DNA of 51,814 bases from Candidatus Iainarchaeum sp. (lineage in GTDB: Archaea; Iainarchaeota; Iainarchaeia; JAGGVJ01), in assembly GCA_021158055.1 (NCBI GenBank), contig JAGGVJ010000015.1, positions 1-51,814 on the forward strand. The letters run 5' to 3'. Under the pieces are notes generated by a model, which was given only the letters and a program-made list of their open reading frames with translations, searched no databases and was not told the DNA's origin. Numbering within the stretch: position 1 is the first letter of the stretch; every line of letters begins with the position of its first letter. Of the stretch, positions 6,807 to 16,437 are shown in pieces. Position numbers and translations under genes: made by a program.

Positions 6807-9713
6807 ATGGCAATTGATTTTGTTAAAGTTGCTGTCAAGTGGCAGGAGAAGTGGAAAAACGCAAGGGCGTTTGAGTCAGACCCGAGTTCTTCAAAGGAAG
6901 GATATTACATACAGACAGCGTACCCTTACCCTTCCGGAGCGATGCACATCGGCCACGGAAGAACTTACACTGTTCCGGACGCGATTTTGCGGTTCAGGCG
7001 AATGCAGGGCTTTAACACACTTTATCCGATGGGCTGGCACGTGACAGGCACTCCTGTGATTGCCCAGTGCGAGAAAGTGGCTTTGAAAGACAAAAAAACA
7101 ATTGACATAATGACAAGGGTTTTTAAAATCCCGAAGCAGGATCTCAAGATGCTTACAGAGCCGGTGAGCTTTGTGAATTATTTTGTGGACAAGGCTTCGA
7201 CGGGTTACAAGGCAGGGATGAAAAAGCTGGGGATCGGGATTGACTGGAGGCGCGAGTTGAAGACGATTGACCCGCATTACAGCAAGTTTATTTCATGGCA
7301 GTACAACACGCTCAGGAAAAAAGGCCTTGTGATTGCGGGAAAATTCCCGGTCAGGTACTGTCCGCACGACAAAAACGCTGTTGGCGACCACGATTTGAGC
7401 GAGGGGGAAGGGGTCGATATCGTGGAGTACATGGTGTACAGGTTCAGGTGCGGTGACGTGTTCCTTCCTGCCGCGACGCTTCGGCCGGAAACAGTTTTTG
7501 GGGTCACGAACATGTGGCTGAACCCGAAGGAAGATTACGTGGTGGCGTCTGTTTCAGGTGAGGACTGGGTGGTTTCAAGGACCGCTGCGGAAAAATTAAA
7601 GCACCAGCACCCGGAGTCTGAAGTCAAGGTTAAGTCGGATTTTGATGTTTCAAAGATTTTCGGAAAGACATGCAGGAACCCGGTTACAGGCGATGAGGTT
7701 CCGGTTCTTCCCGCGTCTTTTGTAAGCGGGGAGTTTGCAACGGGGGTTGTCATGTCTGTCCCTGCCCATGCCCCGCTTGATTTCATGGCTGTTGAGGATT
7801 TGAAAAAGGACTCTTCGCTGCTTGAAAAGTTCGGCGTTGACAAGAGTGTGGTTTTAGGGATCAAGCCGGTTGCGCTTATAAAAGTTGAGGGTTACGGCGA
7901 GTTTCCCGCAGTTGATGTGTGTATGCGTCTTAAGGTATTTTCGCAAGACGATCCCAGGTGTGAGGATGCGACAAACGAGATTTACAAAAAAGAGTTTCAC
8001 ACAGGTGTGCTGAATGAGCGGACCGGGAAGTTCAGGGATATTCCTGTTTCAAAGGCAAAGGCGGTGCTTTCAGCCGAGTTCAGGAAAGAAAATTTGATAG
8101 GTTCGTTTTTCGAGCTTTCGGCAAGGCCGGTGACTTGCAGGTGCGGCACTGAAGTGGTGGTCAAGATCCTTGACAACCAGTGGTTTGTGAAGTATTCTGA
8201 CGAAAAGTGGAAGAAAGAAGTCAGAGACCAGATTTCTTCAATGCAGTTTGTTCCGAAAGATTTCAAATCAAGCTTTGATTATACTGTCGGCTGGCTGGAG
8301 AACAAGCCTTGTGCAAGGCAGAAAGGGCTTGGAACTCCAATTCCCTGGGACCCTGATTGGATTGTAGAGCCCCTTGGTGATTCAACCATCTATATGGCTT
8401 ACTTTACCTTGTCTCACATAGTAAAAGAGCTGGATTCCGGGAAACTTGACGATACTGTGTTTGATTTCGTGTTCCTGAAAAAAGGGGATGCAGGTGAAAT
8501 CTCAAAAAGGACTTCAGTTCCGGCTGAAAAGCTTCTTGAGATGCAGGAATCGTTTGATTACTGGTACCCGCTCAGGTTTAATTGTTCTGCAAATGAGCTT
8601 GTGCAAAACCACATGTCTTACTCTATTTTCCAGCACACGGCAATTTTCCCGAAAGGAAAAAGGCAAAACGGGGAGCTTGTGCTTGGAATGGGTCTTTTGG
8701 AGGGAAAGAAGATGAGCTCTTCAAAGGGAAACGTAATTCTTATCGATGACATTGCCGGTTCAATGGGTGCTGACATGGTGCGGTTTTTCCTGTTGAATAT
8801 GGTTGAGCCGTGGCAGGATTTTGACTGGAGGCAAAGGGCTGTTGAGAAGTCAATGAGGGGTGTTCAGGCGTTTTTCAGCGAGGTGCATGAAATTGCTTTG
8901 TCTGTTTCGGATGCAAAAAAGATCGCTGAAGTCGACCTGGAAAGCGATGATTTGTGGATCCTTTCAAAAATCAACAGGAGCCTGAAAAACGCAACGGTGG
9001 CTTTTGAGGCGTTTGAGGTCAGGAAAGCGATTATGTCTGTGTTTTTTGATATGTCAAGGGATTTCAGGATTTACATGGAAAAATCAGTTTCAAGGTCAGA
9101 CACGGAAACTGTTCTGGCAGTGAAAAGATATTTTGCTGATGTTTGGGTTCGTGCCATTGCGCCGGTCACCCCTCACGTGTGCGAGGAGATATGGAGCGCT
9201 CTTGGAAACGATTCTTTTGTGATTGATGCCGCGTGGCCGGAATGCGAACAGGGCTTAATCAACGATGCGATTGAAAAAAGCGTTGAGCTTGTTGAAACTG
9301 TCATTAGTGACATCAAGAATATCTGTGAAATCACCGGCAACCAAAACTTGAAGAAAGCAGTTGTTTTTGTGTCCCAGAAATGGAAGTGGCTTGTGGTAAA
9401 GGAGGCAATGAAGCTTACGACTGAAAAGTTTGATTCGGGAAAGGTAATTTCAGAGGTGATGAAAAACCCTGTTGTGAGAGCCAACGGCAATCAGGTTCCA
9501 AAGTTTGTCCAGTTGATTGCAAAGTCGATTCACGAGTTAAAGGAAACTCTTGTTGAGGTCGACGAGTTTGAAGTCCTTTCAGGCCAGGCAGATTACATTT
9601 CAGAGCAAATCGGCTGCAAGCTAATCGTTGAGTCCGGCGAAAACCCGTCTTTTGATCCTCTTGGCAAAGCAAAGAACGCAAAACCCATGAAACCCGCGAT
9701 ATATCTTGAGTGA
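6807..9713 (+). CDS. leuS: leucyl-tRNA synthetase (archaeal type)
   Basis: A 968-residue class I synthetase for tRNA-Leu. The ATP-binding HIGH motif is at residues 47-50 (PYPSGAMHIGHGRTYT) and the KMSKS loop is KKMSSSKGN near residue 634. The CP1 editing domain lies between them and contains a threonine-rich entry (AATLRPETVFGVTNMW) typical of LeuRS proofreading. Length and the C-terminal region fit the archaeal/eukaryal LeuRS group rather than the bacterial one. GAGGAGAT stands shortly before the ATG. It follows alaS by about 70 bases on the same strand, so the two may be co-transcribed. Confidence 0.97.
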   Translation: MAIDFVKVAVKWQEKWKNARAFESDPSSSKEGYYIQTAYPYPSGAMHIGHGRTYTVPDAILRFRRMQGFNTLYPMGWHVTGTPVIAQCEKVALKDKKTIDIMTRVFKIPKQDLKMLTEPVSFVNYFVDKASTGYKAGMKKLGIGIDWRRELKTIDPHYSKFISWQYNTLRKKGLVIAGKFPVRYCPHDKNAVGDHDLSEGEGVDIVEYMVYRFRCGDVFLPAATLRPETVFGVTNMWLNPKEDYVVASVSGEDWVVSRTAAEKLKHQHPESEVKVKSDFDVSKIFGKTCRNPVTGDEVPVLPASFVSGEFATGVVMSVPAHAPLDFMAVEDLKKDSSLLEKFGVDKSVVLGIKPVALIKVEGYGEFPAVDVCMRLKVFSQDDPRCEDATNEIYKKEFHTGVLNERTGKFRDIPVSKAKAVLSAEFRKENLIGSFFELSARPVTCRCGTEVVVKILDNQWFVKYSDEKWKKEVRDQISSMQFVPKDFKSSFDYTVGWLENKPCARQKGLGTPIPWDPDWIVEPLGDSTIYMAYFTLSHIVKELDSGKLDDTVFDFVFLKKGDAGEISKRTSVPAEKLLEMQESFDYWYPLRFNCSANELVQNHMSYSIFQHTAIFPKGKRQNGELVLGMGLLEGKKMSSSKGNVILIDDIAGSMGADMVRFFLLNMVEPWQDFDWRQRAVEKSMRGVQAFFSEVHEIALSVSDAKKIAEVDLESDDLWILSKINRSLKNATVAFEAFEVRKAIMSVFFDMSRDFRIYMEKSVSRSDTETVLAVKRYFADVWVRAIAPVTPHVCEEIWSALGNDSFVIDAAWPECEQGLINDAIEKSVELVETVISDIKNICEITGNQNLKKAVVFVSQKWKWLVVKEAMKLTTEKFDSGKVISEVMKNPVVRANGNQVPKFVQLIAKSIHELKETLVEVDEFEVLSGQADYISEQIGCKLIVESGENPSFDPLGKAKNAKPMKPAIYLE

Positions 9714-9806
9714 AGCATGTATTGTGCCTGAAGTGGATTTTGTTTTTAGTAATTTGACTGCTTTTATGTTACTATCGGGCAGTTGCGACTTTATTTTTAA
9801 AGGTTA

Positions 9807-9818
9807 CTTTTAAATAAT
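9807..9818 (+). promoter_or_regulatory. TATA-like box for a leaderless transcript
   Basis: CTTTTAAATAAT lies about 25-30 bases before the ATG at 9839, and there is no ribosome-binding motif in between. This spacing predicts that transcription begins at the start codon. Confidence 0.55.
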
Positions 9819-9838
9819 CAAATTCATTTAACTTATCT

Positions 9839-11779
9839 ATGTTTGATTTATTCAAGTCGTCAGAGGAAAAGCCATTGCATTCTTTGCCGAAAAACAAAGA
9901 AAAACAGTTGAGCAAGGCAAGTTCTCTGGAGGAAAAGGCGGATGGTATTGAAAAGTCGCTTGAGTCGGATTTGATGAAGTTCAAGGGGATTGTAAAAAGC
10001 CTTGAAAAAGAACTTGACACGCGCAGTTCACGCATTAATTTTCTTGAGTCAAAAATTTCACGGATGGTTGAAAAAAAAGAGTTTAATTCAGCGCTTGCAA
10101 AGTTGAAGGCATTGAAAGGTGAACTTGATTCAACCAGTGCTTCTCTGGCTTCCAAAGAAGAAAAATTCAAAAAGCAGGTTGCAATGCTTAACAAGGCAGT
10201 TTCTGTCTTGAAAACCGAGAAGGTTGAATCGGAAGTTTCTTTGAAACAAGACCTTAAAGATTCAGGCAGTAAAGTAAAGAAGTTCAGTTCGGAACTGGAA
10301 GATCTTAAGTTGGAGTTTGATGAGTTGCAGGACAATTTCATGAAAACTTCTGAAAAGAACAGGGAGTTAAAGGAAAAACTTGACGAACTTAGCTCTTTGG
10401 TTTCGGTGAAGGAAAAAGAAACTTCTGATTTTAAAAAACAAAAGGAACGCGAGTTTAATCAGGCGAAAAATGCGTTGAGGTCTTCTTTTGAGGAGAGTTT
10501 TTCAAAGAAGGAAGGGCTTCTTGTTGAAAAGTTAGGGAATGAGAGAAAGCAGCTTGAAAGAGAAATGGAAGCGAAGAAGTCCAGGGTTGATTCTTTGCTT
10601 TTGTCTGAAAAAAAGCGTGTTTCTGAGTTGAAAGCGGAGTTGTCAAGGGTTGTCAGTGAAAAAGACGGGGAGATTTCCGCGATTCTCGAGGAAAAGGATA
10701 ATCTGGAAAAAGAGATTTCTGCAGGGTTAAATGAGAAGAACCGCAAAAAAATTGAAGGGTTAAACAGTAAAATTGATGAATTTGCCGGGTTAAAATCAGG
10801 GCTTGAGTCAAAAGTAAGCGAATTAAATAAACAGTTGAAATTTGCAGGGGATTCCCTTGAAAAGCAAAAACGCGCAATTACTTCTCATTACGAAAGCGAG
10901 TTGCATTTAGTGAACAGGCAGCTTGCAAAACTTTCCTCTGATTTTAATGCAGCGGATGAAAAGTCCGCTGAACTTGAAGAATTCAACAATTCCTTAAAAC
11001 AACAGGTCAGGGAATCTGCTTCCGCGTTAAACGATGCAAAATCCCACATGGCAAAAGTTGAAAAAGAAGCTGCGGAAAAAATCGCGTTGATTGAAAAGTC
11101 TTCAAAGTCAGAGCTTTTAAAGACAAAAAAAGCACTTGAAACAGAAAACAAAAGGCTTGTTTTCAGAAACCATGATGTTGAAAAACAGCTTGTTGAACTT
11201 GCTTCAAAGAACAGTGTTTTGATTTCTGAGCTTCAGAGAAAAAACGACAATTTGCAGTCCAGGCTTTCAAGCATGGCAAGTGAAGATTTTGCCCTGAAAA
11301 AACAGCTTTCAGACTTGCATTCGAGGTTTTCTGAGGAGAAAAATGAAAGCATGGTTTTTCACAGGGAATTTGATTCTTCAACTAGACAACTGCACGGTGA
11401 AATTGAAAATTTCCGCGCGAAATGCACTGGGTTAAACAAAAAACTTGCCGCGGAAAAAGAATCATTCAGGCAGAAAGAGGCAAAGATTAGGCAGGAAGTA
11501 AGAAGCATTGTTGAAAGCGAGTTTGCTTCAAAAATAAATGCTCTCGAGAAACAAAAAACCAGGCTTTTGAATGGAAACTCAAACATTGCTGAAAAATTAA
11601 CGGAAAGTGAAAACAATCTTTTGAAAAGCAAATTAAAGATAAAAGAAACCAAGGTTCTTCTTGGAGAAACAGCAAAAGAAAACGATTCGTTGAGAAATCT
11701 TCTTGATGAAAAGGACGCGACGATTGGAAGGATAGAAAAACAAATTGAGATGATCGAAAACCATCTCAACCAGCTTTAA
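9839..11779 (+). CDS. long coiled-coil protein
   Basis: A 646-residue protein, almost entirely charged heptad-type sequence rich in Lys, Glu, Ser and Leu, with a predicted coiled coil from about residue 25 to the C-terminus. A short N-terminal peptide (MFDLFKSSEEKP) precedes it. There is no Walker motif, so it is not an SMC or Rad50 ATPase, and no signal peptide or membrane segment. It could be a structural or scaffolding protein; low complexity prevents a safe family call. It is monocistronic with its own promoter. The ORFs on the opposite strand are shadows of its biased codons. Confidence 0.8.
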   Translation: MFDLFKSSEEKPLHSLPKNKEKQLSKASSLEEKADGIEKSLESDLMKFKGIVKSLEKELDTRSSRINFLESKISRMVEKKEFNSALAKLKALKGELDSTSASLASKEEKFKKQVAMLNKAVSVLKTEKVESEVSLKQDLKDSGSKVKKFSSELEDLKLEFDELQDNFMKTSEKNRELKEKLDELSSLVSVKEKETSDFKKQKEREFNQAKNALRSSFEESFSKKEGLLVEKLGNERKQLEREMEAKKSRVDSLLLSEKKRVSELKAELSRVVSEKDGEISAILEEKDNLEKEISAGLNEKNRKKIEGLNSKIDEFAGLKSGLESKVSELNKQLKFAGDSLEKQKRAITSHYESELHLVNRQLAKLSSDFNAADEKSAELEEFNNSLKQQVRESASALNDAKSHMAKVEKEAAEKIALIEKSSKSELLKTKKALETENKRLVFRNHDVEKQLVELASKNSVLISELQRKNDNLQSRLSSMASEDFALKKQLSDLHSRFSEEKNESMVFHREFDSSTRQLHGEIENFRAKCTGLNKKLAAEKESFRQKEAKIRQEVRSIVESEFASKINALEKQKTRLLNGNSNIAEKLTESENNLLKSKLKIKETKVLLGETAKENDSLRNLLDEKDATIGRIEKQIEMIENHLNQL

Positions 11780-11831
11780 TATTTTTACACAGCACCTGCG
11801 CTTGCTCTGGGATTTTTAACTGCCCTGTATG

Positions 11832-12833
11832 TTATTTTGGGTATTTGATCAGCTGGTTGTCGAGGAATATCTTTGGTCTGTTCACTATCATGTCCGCGTG
11901 AATCGGCGAAGAGTTCTGCCCCCCGAAAGCAGTGTTGTTCCCGAGTGCAAAGTGGCAGGTTCCAAGCACTTTTTCATCAATCAGCGTGTTCCCGATGATG
12001 TTTGCCTTTTCATTGAGGCCGATTCCGAGCTCTGCTATGCAATAAACCGACTTGTCGTTGTTTCCCCCTGCTTTTTCAAGCTCGCCTGCAAGGAGCTGCG
12101 CGTCGGACCCGCCTGAAATGTCAACTACAAAACCGTCTTTTACTGTGAATTCCACGGGTTCGCTGACTCTTTTTCTCCCGGACAGGTAATTTATTGTTGT
12201 GTCAATCACTATTTTTCCGTTTGTTTTTGTTTCAAGCGGGGCGATGTATGCTTCTCCGCCGGGCAGGTTTGTGCCTGCGTTGAACGTTTTCACAAGCCCG
12301 CTTGAAACAAAGCCGTTTCTTCCTGAAATGTCAAGCGACACGTCTGTCCCGCAATCTGTTTTTACGTGTGCTGAATCCGCCTTTGTGAGCTGTTCCGCAA
12401 CATGCACGCAGTTTTCGTGCATTTTGCTGTGGTCGATGTCAATTGCTTCAAAAAACGCATTTGTTTTTCCAAAGTAGTAGTCAAGGCTTGTGATGCTTAA
12501 AAAAATCTTGTGTCTGTTGTAAAGGTAGGTTTTGATCCCGTCTCCAAGCGCACTTTTTATTTTCCCGATTGAGTTTGACATGAGCGATATAACGATGTCA
12601 TGGTTTTTTTGCACTGCGTCTACAACCTGAACCTCTGTTTTTTCATATGGTTTTTTTGCTGTCTGGCTTGTGGTTTCAATGCTTTTGACCTTGGTTGAGA
12701 CGGTTGAGCAGAACAGTTCGCAGAGCTCTTTTGAAAAGTCGCCGTTGTCGCTGATTATCAGCGCGTTTGTGTCTTTGGTCAACCCGCAGCATTCGTCAAT
12801 TACGTTGTTTATGATTTTTTGCTTTGATTCCAT
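11832..12833 (-). CDS. M29-family aminopeptidase (AmpS/aminopeptidase T-like)
   Basis: A 333-residue metallopeptidase of the M29 family (COG2309), expected to remove N-terminal residues from peptides in the cytosol. Visible family motifs include GTDVSLDISGR, NLPGGEAYIAPLE (metal-binding Glu), AELGIGLN (Glu), and TCHFALGNNTAFGG followed by HADMI, which supply the His and Asp ligands. ATG 12833 is preferred to the GTG three codons upstream because GGTG precedes it with six-base spacing. The gene starts a few bases after the stop of the CoA-synthesis fusion gene, so both are likely in one operon, although no functional link is obvious. A second M29 domain is found in the damaged gene at 26114-27897. 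Confidence 0.85.
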   Translation of the reverse strand: MESKQKIINNVIDECCGLTKDTNALIISDNGDFSKELCELFCSTVSTKVKSIETTSQTAKKPYEKTEVQVVDAVQKNHDIVISLMSNSIGKIKSALGDGIKTYLYNRHKIFLSITSLDYYFGKTNAFFEAIDIDHSKMHENCVHVAEQLTKADSAHVKTDCGTDVSLDISGRNGFVSSGLVKTFNAGTNLPGGEAYIAPLETKTNGKIVIDTTINYLSGRKRVSEPVEFTVKDGFVVDISGGSDAQLLAGELEKAGGNNDKSVYCIAELGIGLNEKANIIGNTLIDEKVLGTCHFALGNNTAFGGQNSSPIHADMIVNRPKIFLDNQLIKYPK

Positions 12834-12848
12834 TGAAATCACCTTTTT

Positions 12849-13838
12849 TTAAAAGAGTTTTTTGGCGTGTTTGTAATCTGTTTTTGTGTTCGATCTTAAG
12901 CTTGTGCTTGATATCTTTTGTCCGTCTTTGTCGGTGGTGTAAGGCAAAATGATGTATGTGAGTTCAAAAAGGTTGTTTTTTTTCCTGATTTCGTTTATTT
13001 TTACTGCGTTTTCAAGGGTTTCTTCGGTCACAACAATGGCATCCCCTGTTTCTGCAGACGGCCCTTTAAAGTCAGCAAGTTCAACTATTTCAAAGTTTGC
13101 CTTGATAGAGTTCAGGTAATCAAAGACGTGTTTTTTCCTGGTTTCAAATTCTTCAATTGATTCTCCGAACTGCTTTTTTCCGGCCATTTTGTTGTTTGTG
13201 ATTCCGACCAAGAGCTTTTTTCCGTAGTAACTGCTTTTTTTCAGGAAAAACTCGTGTCCTTTGTGCAGGCGGTCAAAAGTGCCGCCGATTGTGACGAGGT
13301 CAAAGCGTTCTTTTTTCATTTTTGAAAAAATGCCCCTGCATTTTTCTTTGGTGTTTTTGTCTGCGAAAAGGTAGCTTATTCCCCTGCCGGGAAGCCCGTA
13401 GACGATTATGTCCTGTTTGTCTGCAAGAATGACTGCTGGTATCACAAGCAGATCTTCTTCGCCGTGAACGAAAACGGATTCGTTTTTGCCGCTGTTTATT
13501 GCTTTTTCAAGAACATTCCATGTTTCTTCCGTGATGCTTGCGGGCGGGTTTTCCAGTTCCAGGGTAAAGGGAAGCGAGTTTTTTGCTTTGTTCCTTGCGG
13601 TTCTTCCGTCAAACACCTTGACTTGCCCGTCAAAAGCGCCGCTTACTTCGTCTCCGATGCAGATGAGTTTTCTGTAAGCTGTCTTTGAAAGAATTTTTTT
13701 GAATTTTTCAGTGACTTCTTTTTCGCTTCCTTCAATGATGTGCCCTATTGATTCTTTCAGGCTGCTCCGAAGCTCGTTTGTAAGAAAGCGTGTTTGTTTC
13801 CCGCTGGTTTTGCTTTGTTGTTCCATCGGTTTCATCAT
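12849..13838 (-). CDS. bifunctional GTP-dependent dephospho-CoA kinase / phosphopantetheine adenylyltransferase
   Basis: A 329-residue fusion of two enzymes that catalyse consecutive final steps of coenzyme A synthesis. Residues about 18-175 match the archaeal GTP-dependent dephospho-CoA kinase (DUF359): CIGDEV, the ENPPASITEE segment, HGEEDLLVIPA and IVYGLPGRG. Residues about 179-320 are a phosphopantetheine adenylyltransferase of the nucleotidyltransferase fold with GGTFDRLHKGH (HxGH at 192-195) and the C-terminal ISSTS motif. The product of the second domain, dephospho-CoA, is the substrate of the first. The order is the reverse of animal CoA synthase, whose kinase domain is also unrelated. 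A cluster of Met codons at the N-terminus leaves the start uncertain by a few residues. Confidence 0.88.
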   Translation of the reverse strand: MMKPMEQQSKTSGKQTRFLTNELRSSLKESIGHIIEGSEKEVTEKFKKILSKTAYRKLICIGDEVSGAFDGQVKVFDGRTARNKAKNSLPFTLELENPPASITEETWNVLEKAINSGKNESVFVHGEEDLLVIPAVILADKQDIIVYGLPGRGISYLFADKNTKEKCRGIFSKMKKERFDLVTIGGTFDRLHKGHEFFLKKSSYYGKKLLVGITNNKMAGKKQFGESIEEFETRKKHVFDYLNSIKANFEIVELADFKGPSAETGDAIVVTEETLENAVKINEIRKKNNLFELTYIILPYTTDKDGQKISSTSLRSNTKTDYKHAKKLF

Positions 13839-13925
13839 ATGTAAATTACCCGTGATTGTTTAAATATTTCGTGATTTTCGGTGCAGTGAAAGAGGCATTG
13901 GGGCGAGTGCGGGTTTTAGAAGAAG

Positions 13926-13999
13926 AGCCTCGAGGGAGATTCGAACTCCCGACCTGCTGATTACGAGTCAGCCGCTATACCGAGCTAAGCTATCGAGGC
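13926..13999 (-). tRNA. tRNA-Thr(CGT)
   Basis: The reverse strand folds into a cloverleaf: acceptor GCCTCGA/TCGAGGC, anticodon stem GCTGA/TCAGC around loop CTCGTAA, and T arm with GTTCGAATC. The anticodon is CGT, reading ACG. The discriminator base is T and no CCA is encoded. There is no intron. Confidence 0.95.
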
Positions 14000-14065
14000 A
14001 TAGTGTCTAATTGGTAAGGATTGTTTATTATTTTTTCGATATTTGATTGTTATATGCCTTGTTTT

Positions 14066-16081
14066 TCATTCCGCGTAGTAGCAGACGGAATAGCGGTATC
14101 CTTTGTCAAACAGTTCGTTTAAGTAGTTTTCAAGGGCTTTGGGGGTGACCACCGCTTTTATTTCCATTGATTCTTTTTGCCCTTCGTCTTTGATTTTTGT
14201 TGTCTTGAATTCTGAGAACATGTGTGCTGAAGGTGAGTAGTATTCAAGGTCGCCTATTTTTTCAGTTGATATCAGGTTTTTTTCTGCGAGTTCTTTTATT
14301 GAATCTTCAAATTCTTTGTCTTCCAGTTCCGCTAACAGGCGCAAGGTTTTTTCTGAGAGCCCGTCGTTTTTTATCAAAAGGGAAAAGATTGTTCTTGAGT
14401 TTTTTTCAAGCGATGCCACAACGCTGCTTTTTATTTTTCCTTCTTTGAAGACGAGTTCTCCGCTGCATGCGTCGACCAGGAATATTTTTTCGTTTAGCTC
14501 AACTTTAAAAAACGGTTTGAGTTTTGTGTAGTTTTTCGGGGTTTCTTTGTTTATGAGAGAGATTGTTTTTGAAGAAGGTGTTTTGTCTCCCTGTTTTCCC
14601 CCTTTCTTTGGTTTTTGCAGTTTTTCAGGAACAAAGTGCATGTTGAGCATTTTTACTGCTGCTCCCCCGTGCTCGGTTTTTCTTGTCCGCACGTTTACGG
14701 TCAAAGGTATTTCAACTATTTCCCCCGCAAGTATCGCGTTTCCCACAGAAAGCGATTTTATCCTGTCCATCAGGTCGCTTGAGAACCCTTCAAGTGACTG
14801 GGAAACTGCTTTCAGGTCGTTTGGGTTTCGCATTTTGAGTATGAACTGGGAGTTGCATTGCGAAAGCACGTTTTTGTCGATTCTTGCAGGCCTTTGCGTG
14901 ATCACTGCAAGGCCCAGCCCGAATTTTCTCCCTTCGCTTGCGATGTTCCGGATTATTGTGGAAGAGCACACTTCCCCGAAGCTTCTTTCAGGGCAGAAGT
15001 TGTGGGCTTCTTCAATCACGAGAAGCATCGGCGGTATTATTCCTTGTTTTCTTAGCAGGAATATCTGGTTGAGCAATTTGTAGGCGATTATCTGCTGTAT
15101 TTGAGGCCTTTCCCCTTTGAGGTTCAGGACAGTCATTTGTTTTGGTTTTATGATTTCTTCCATCGGGGTGGGTTTTGTTGAGAAGAACCCGAGGTCTTCT
15201 ATTTCCTGGATTGCGCCGATTAAGCTCCATTTTATGGATGATTCGTTTTCCTCGATTCGTTTCAGCACGTCGTTTAATGAGTAGTCGTTTGGCTCTTTTT
15301 TGAGGTCGTTTATTGCCTCGTAAAGCATCCCTATCTGGTTGTTGCTCATTTTAATTGGGAGCATGTCAAGTATTTCTTTTGAGGAAAGGTTTTTGCCGTC
15401 AATGTTCAGCTGTTCACCGCTTCCCATTGAAAAACAGTATTCTTTGATCCCTTTGTATGCTTTTCTGCTCACTCCGTATCTTTTCATCTGGATGTTTTCG
15501 TTTTTGTCATTGTTTTCCATTGAAAGGGAAGTGTATTCGCCGTGCGGGTCAATGACCACTATTGGGATTCCTTTGTCCATTATTTCTTCGAGAATGACTC
15601 CTGAAAGGTATGACTTGCCTGAACCGCTCATTGCAAGTATTGAAAAATGTTTGGTGATCAGTTTTTCTGCTTCCAGGAATACTTGTATGTCGTTGTGCCC
15701 TTCAAGGAGCCCGATGTACAGGCTGTCGTTTTTTTGTTTTGAGAGACCGAGAATTGATATTATGAGTTCCCTGTTTGCTTTGTAAGTGGTTGATCCGGGT
15801 TTGAACGGGACAAGCGGTTTTTTGAGGAGGTTTCTTTCGTCGCGGTAGCCGATTATTTTTGCAGTGCATGTTACGTCGTCGCTTGAGTTCAAGGTGCTTG
15901 AAGCTGTTCTGGTTATGTCTTTTACTTGGCACAGCACCCACCCGCAGTCTTCGGAGTGCACTTTCAGAAAGTCGTTTTGTTTTATTTTGCTGTCGCAGTG
16001 TATTTTTACTGTGAAGTCATTTCCGGTTACTTTGCTTGTAACCTCTCCGATTTCACCCGGCAAAGAAGTCAGTTTTTGCAT
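14066..16081 (-). CDS. herA: HerA-like DNA-translocating ATPase
   Basis: A 671-residue ATPase of the HerA/FtsK superfamily (DUF87). The N-terminal HAS-type barrel covers about residues 1-100; Walker A is AMSGSGKS near residue 150, followed by VVIDPHGEYTS, and Walker B is MLLVIEEAHNF. The motor domain ends with the RNIASEGRKFGLGLAVITQRP segment typical of HerA. A C-terminal region of about 170 residues after the ATPase has winged-helix-like character (SEKTLRLLAELEDKEFEDSIK) and makes the protein longer than classical HerA. HerA normally works with the nuclease NurA in double-strand-break end resection; no nurA is in this window. AAAGGAAAATAAC precedes the ATG. Upstream are two copies of CTTTTATAAATT that may serve as TATA boxes. 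Confidence 0.85.
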   Translation of the reverse strand: MQKLTSLPGEIGEVTSKVTGNDFTVKIHCDSKIKQNDFLKVHSEDCGWVLCQVKDITRTASSTLNSSDDVTCTAKIIGYRDERNLLKKPLVPFKPGSTTYKANRELIISILGLSKQKNDSLYIGLLEGHNDIQVFLEAEKLITKHFSILAMSGSGKSYLSGVILEEIMDKGIPIVVIDPHGEYTSLSMENNDKNENIQMKRYGVSRKAYKGIKEYCFSMGSGEQLNIDGKNLSSKEILDMLPIKMSNNQIGMLYEAINDLKKEPNDYSLNDVLKRIEENESSIKWSLIGAIQEIEDLGFFSTKPTPMEEIIKPKQMTVLNLKGERPQIQQIIAYKLLNQIFLLRKQGIIPPMLLVIEEAHNFCPERSFGEVCSSTIIRNIASEGRKFGLGLAVITQRPARIDKNVLSQCNSQFILKMRNPNDLKAVSQSLEGFSSDLMDRIKSLSVGNAILAGEIVEIPLTVNVRTRKTEHGGAAVKMLNMHFVPEKLQKPKKGGKQGDKTPSSKTISLINKETPKNYTKLKPFFKVELNEKIFLVDACSGELVFKEGKIKSSVVASLEKNSRTIFSLLIKNDGLSEKTLRLLAELEDKEFEDSIKELAEKNLISTEKIGDLEYYSPSAHMFSEFKTTKIKDEGQKESMEIKAVVTPKALENYLNELFDKGYRYSVCYYAE

Positions 16082-16437
16082 GTTATTTTCCTTTATAAAT
16101 TTTATTTTCTTTTATAAATTAGTCTGCTTAAATGCAGTTTTAGTTTTATTGATTAAGTTGCTGGTTTCGGCCTGTCGCGTGCAAATCTGTTAGTTAAAGT
16201 TTGTGTTGTTCATATGTTTGCACTATACTCATATGTTGGCGTTCCTTATTTAATATTTAGTTTTGTTTTTTATAAACTGTTTGTTTTTTATTGGTTAATA
16301 AGGTGTGTTGACGTGGTTTTTGTCGCCTTTATCTGCCTGTAAAATGCCTGTGAAGTGGCGGGATTTAAAAGGACAGGCAATAAGTTATTATTTTTTGGCG
16401 TTGTATTTTTTAAGATGTTTTTGTTTGGGGTGGTTTT
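16082..16437. promoter_or_regulatory. divergent promoter region
   Basis: This gene-free stretch lies between herA (minus) and the 84-codon gene (plus). CTTTTATAAATT-type boxes occur twice just upstream of herA. A TTTAAAAG box near 16363 could serve the plus-strand gene. CATATGTT occurs twice about 20 bases apart near 16210-16235. No RNA gene is evident. Confidence 0.4.

Noticed and set aside
9772-10341. 189-codon ORF opposite the coiled-coil gene
   Set aside because: Ser/Phe-rich shadow of the Lys/Glu-rich coding strand.
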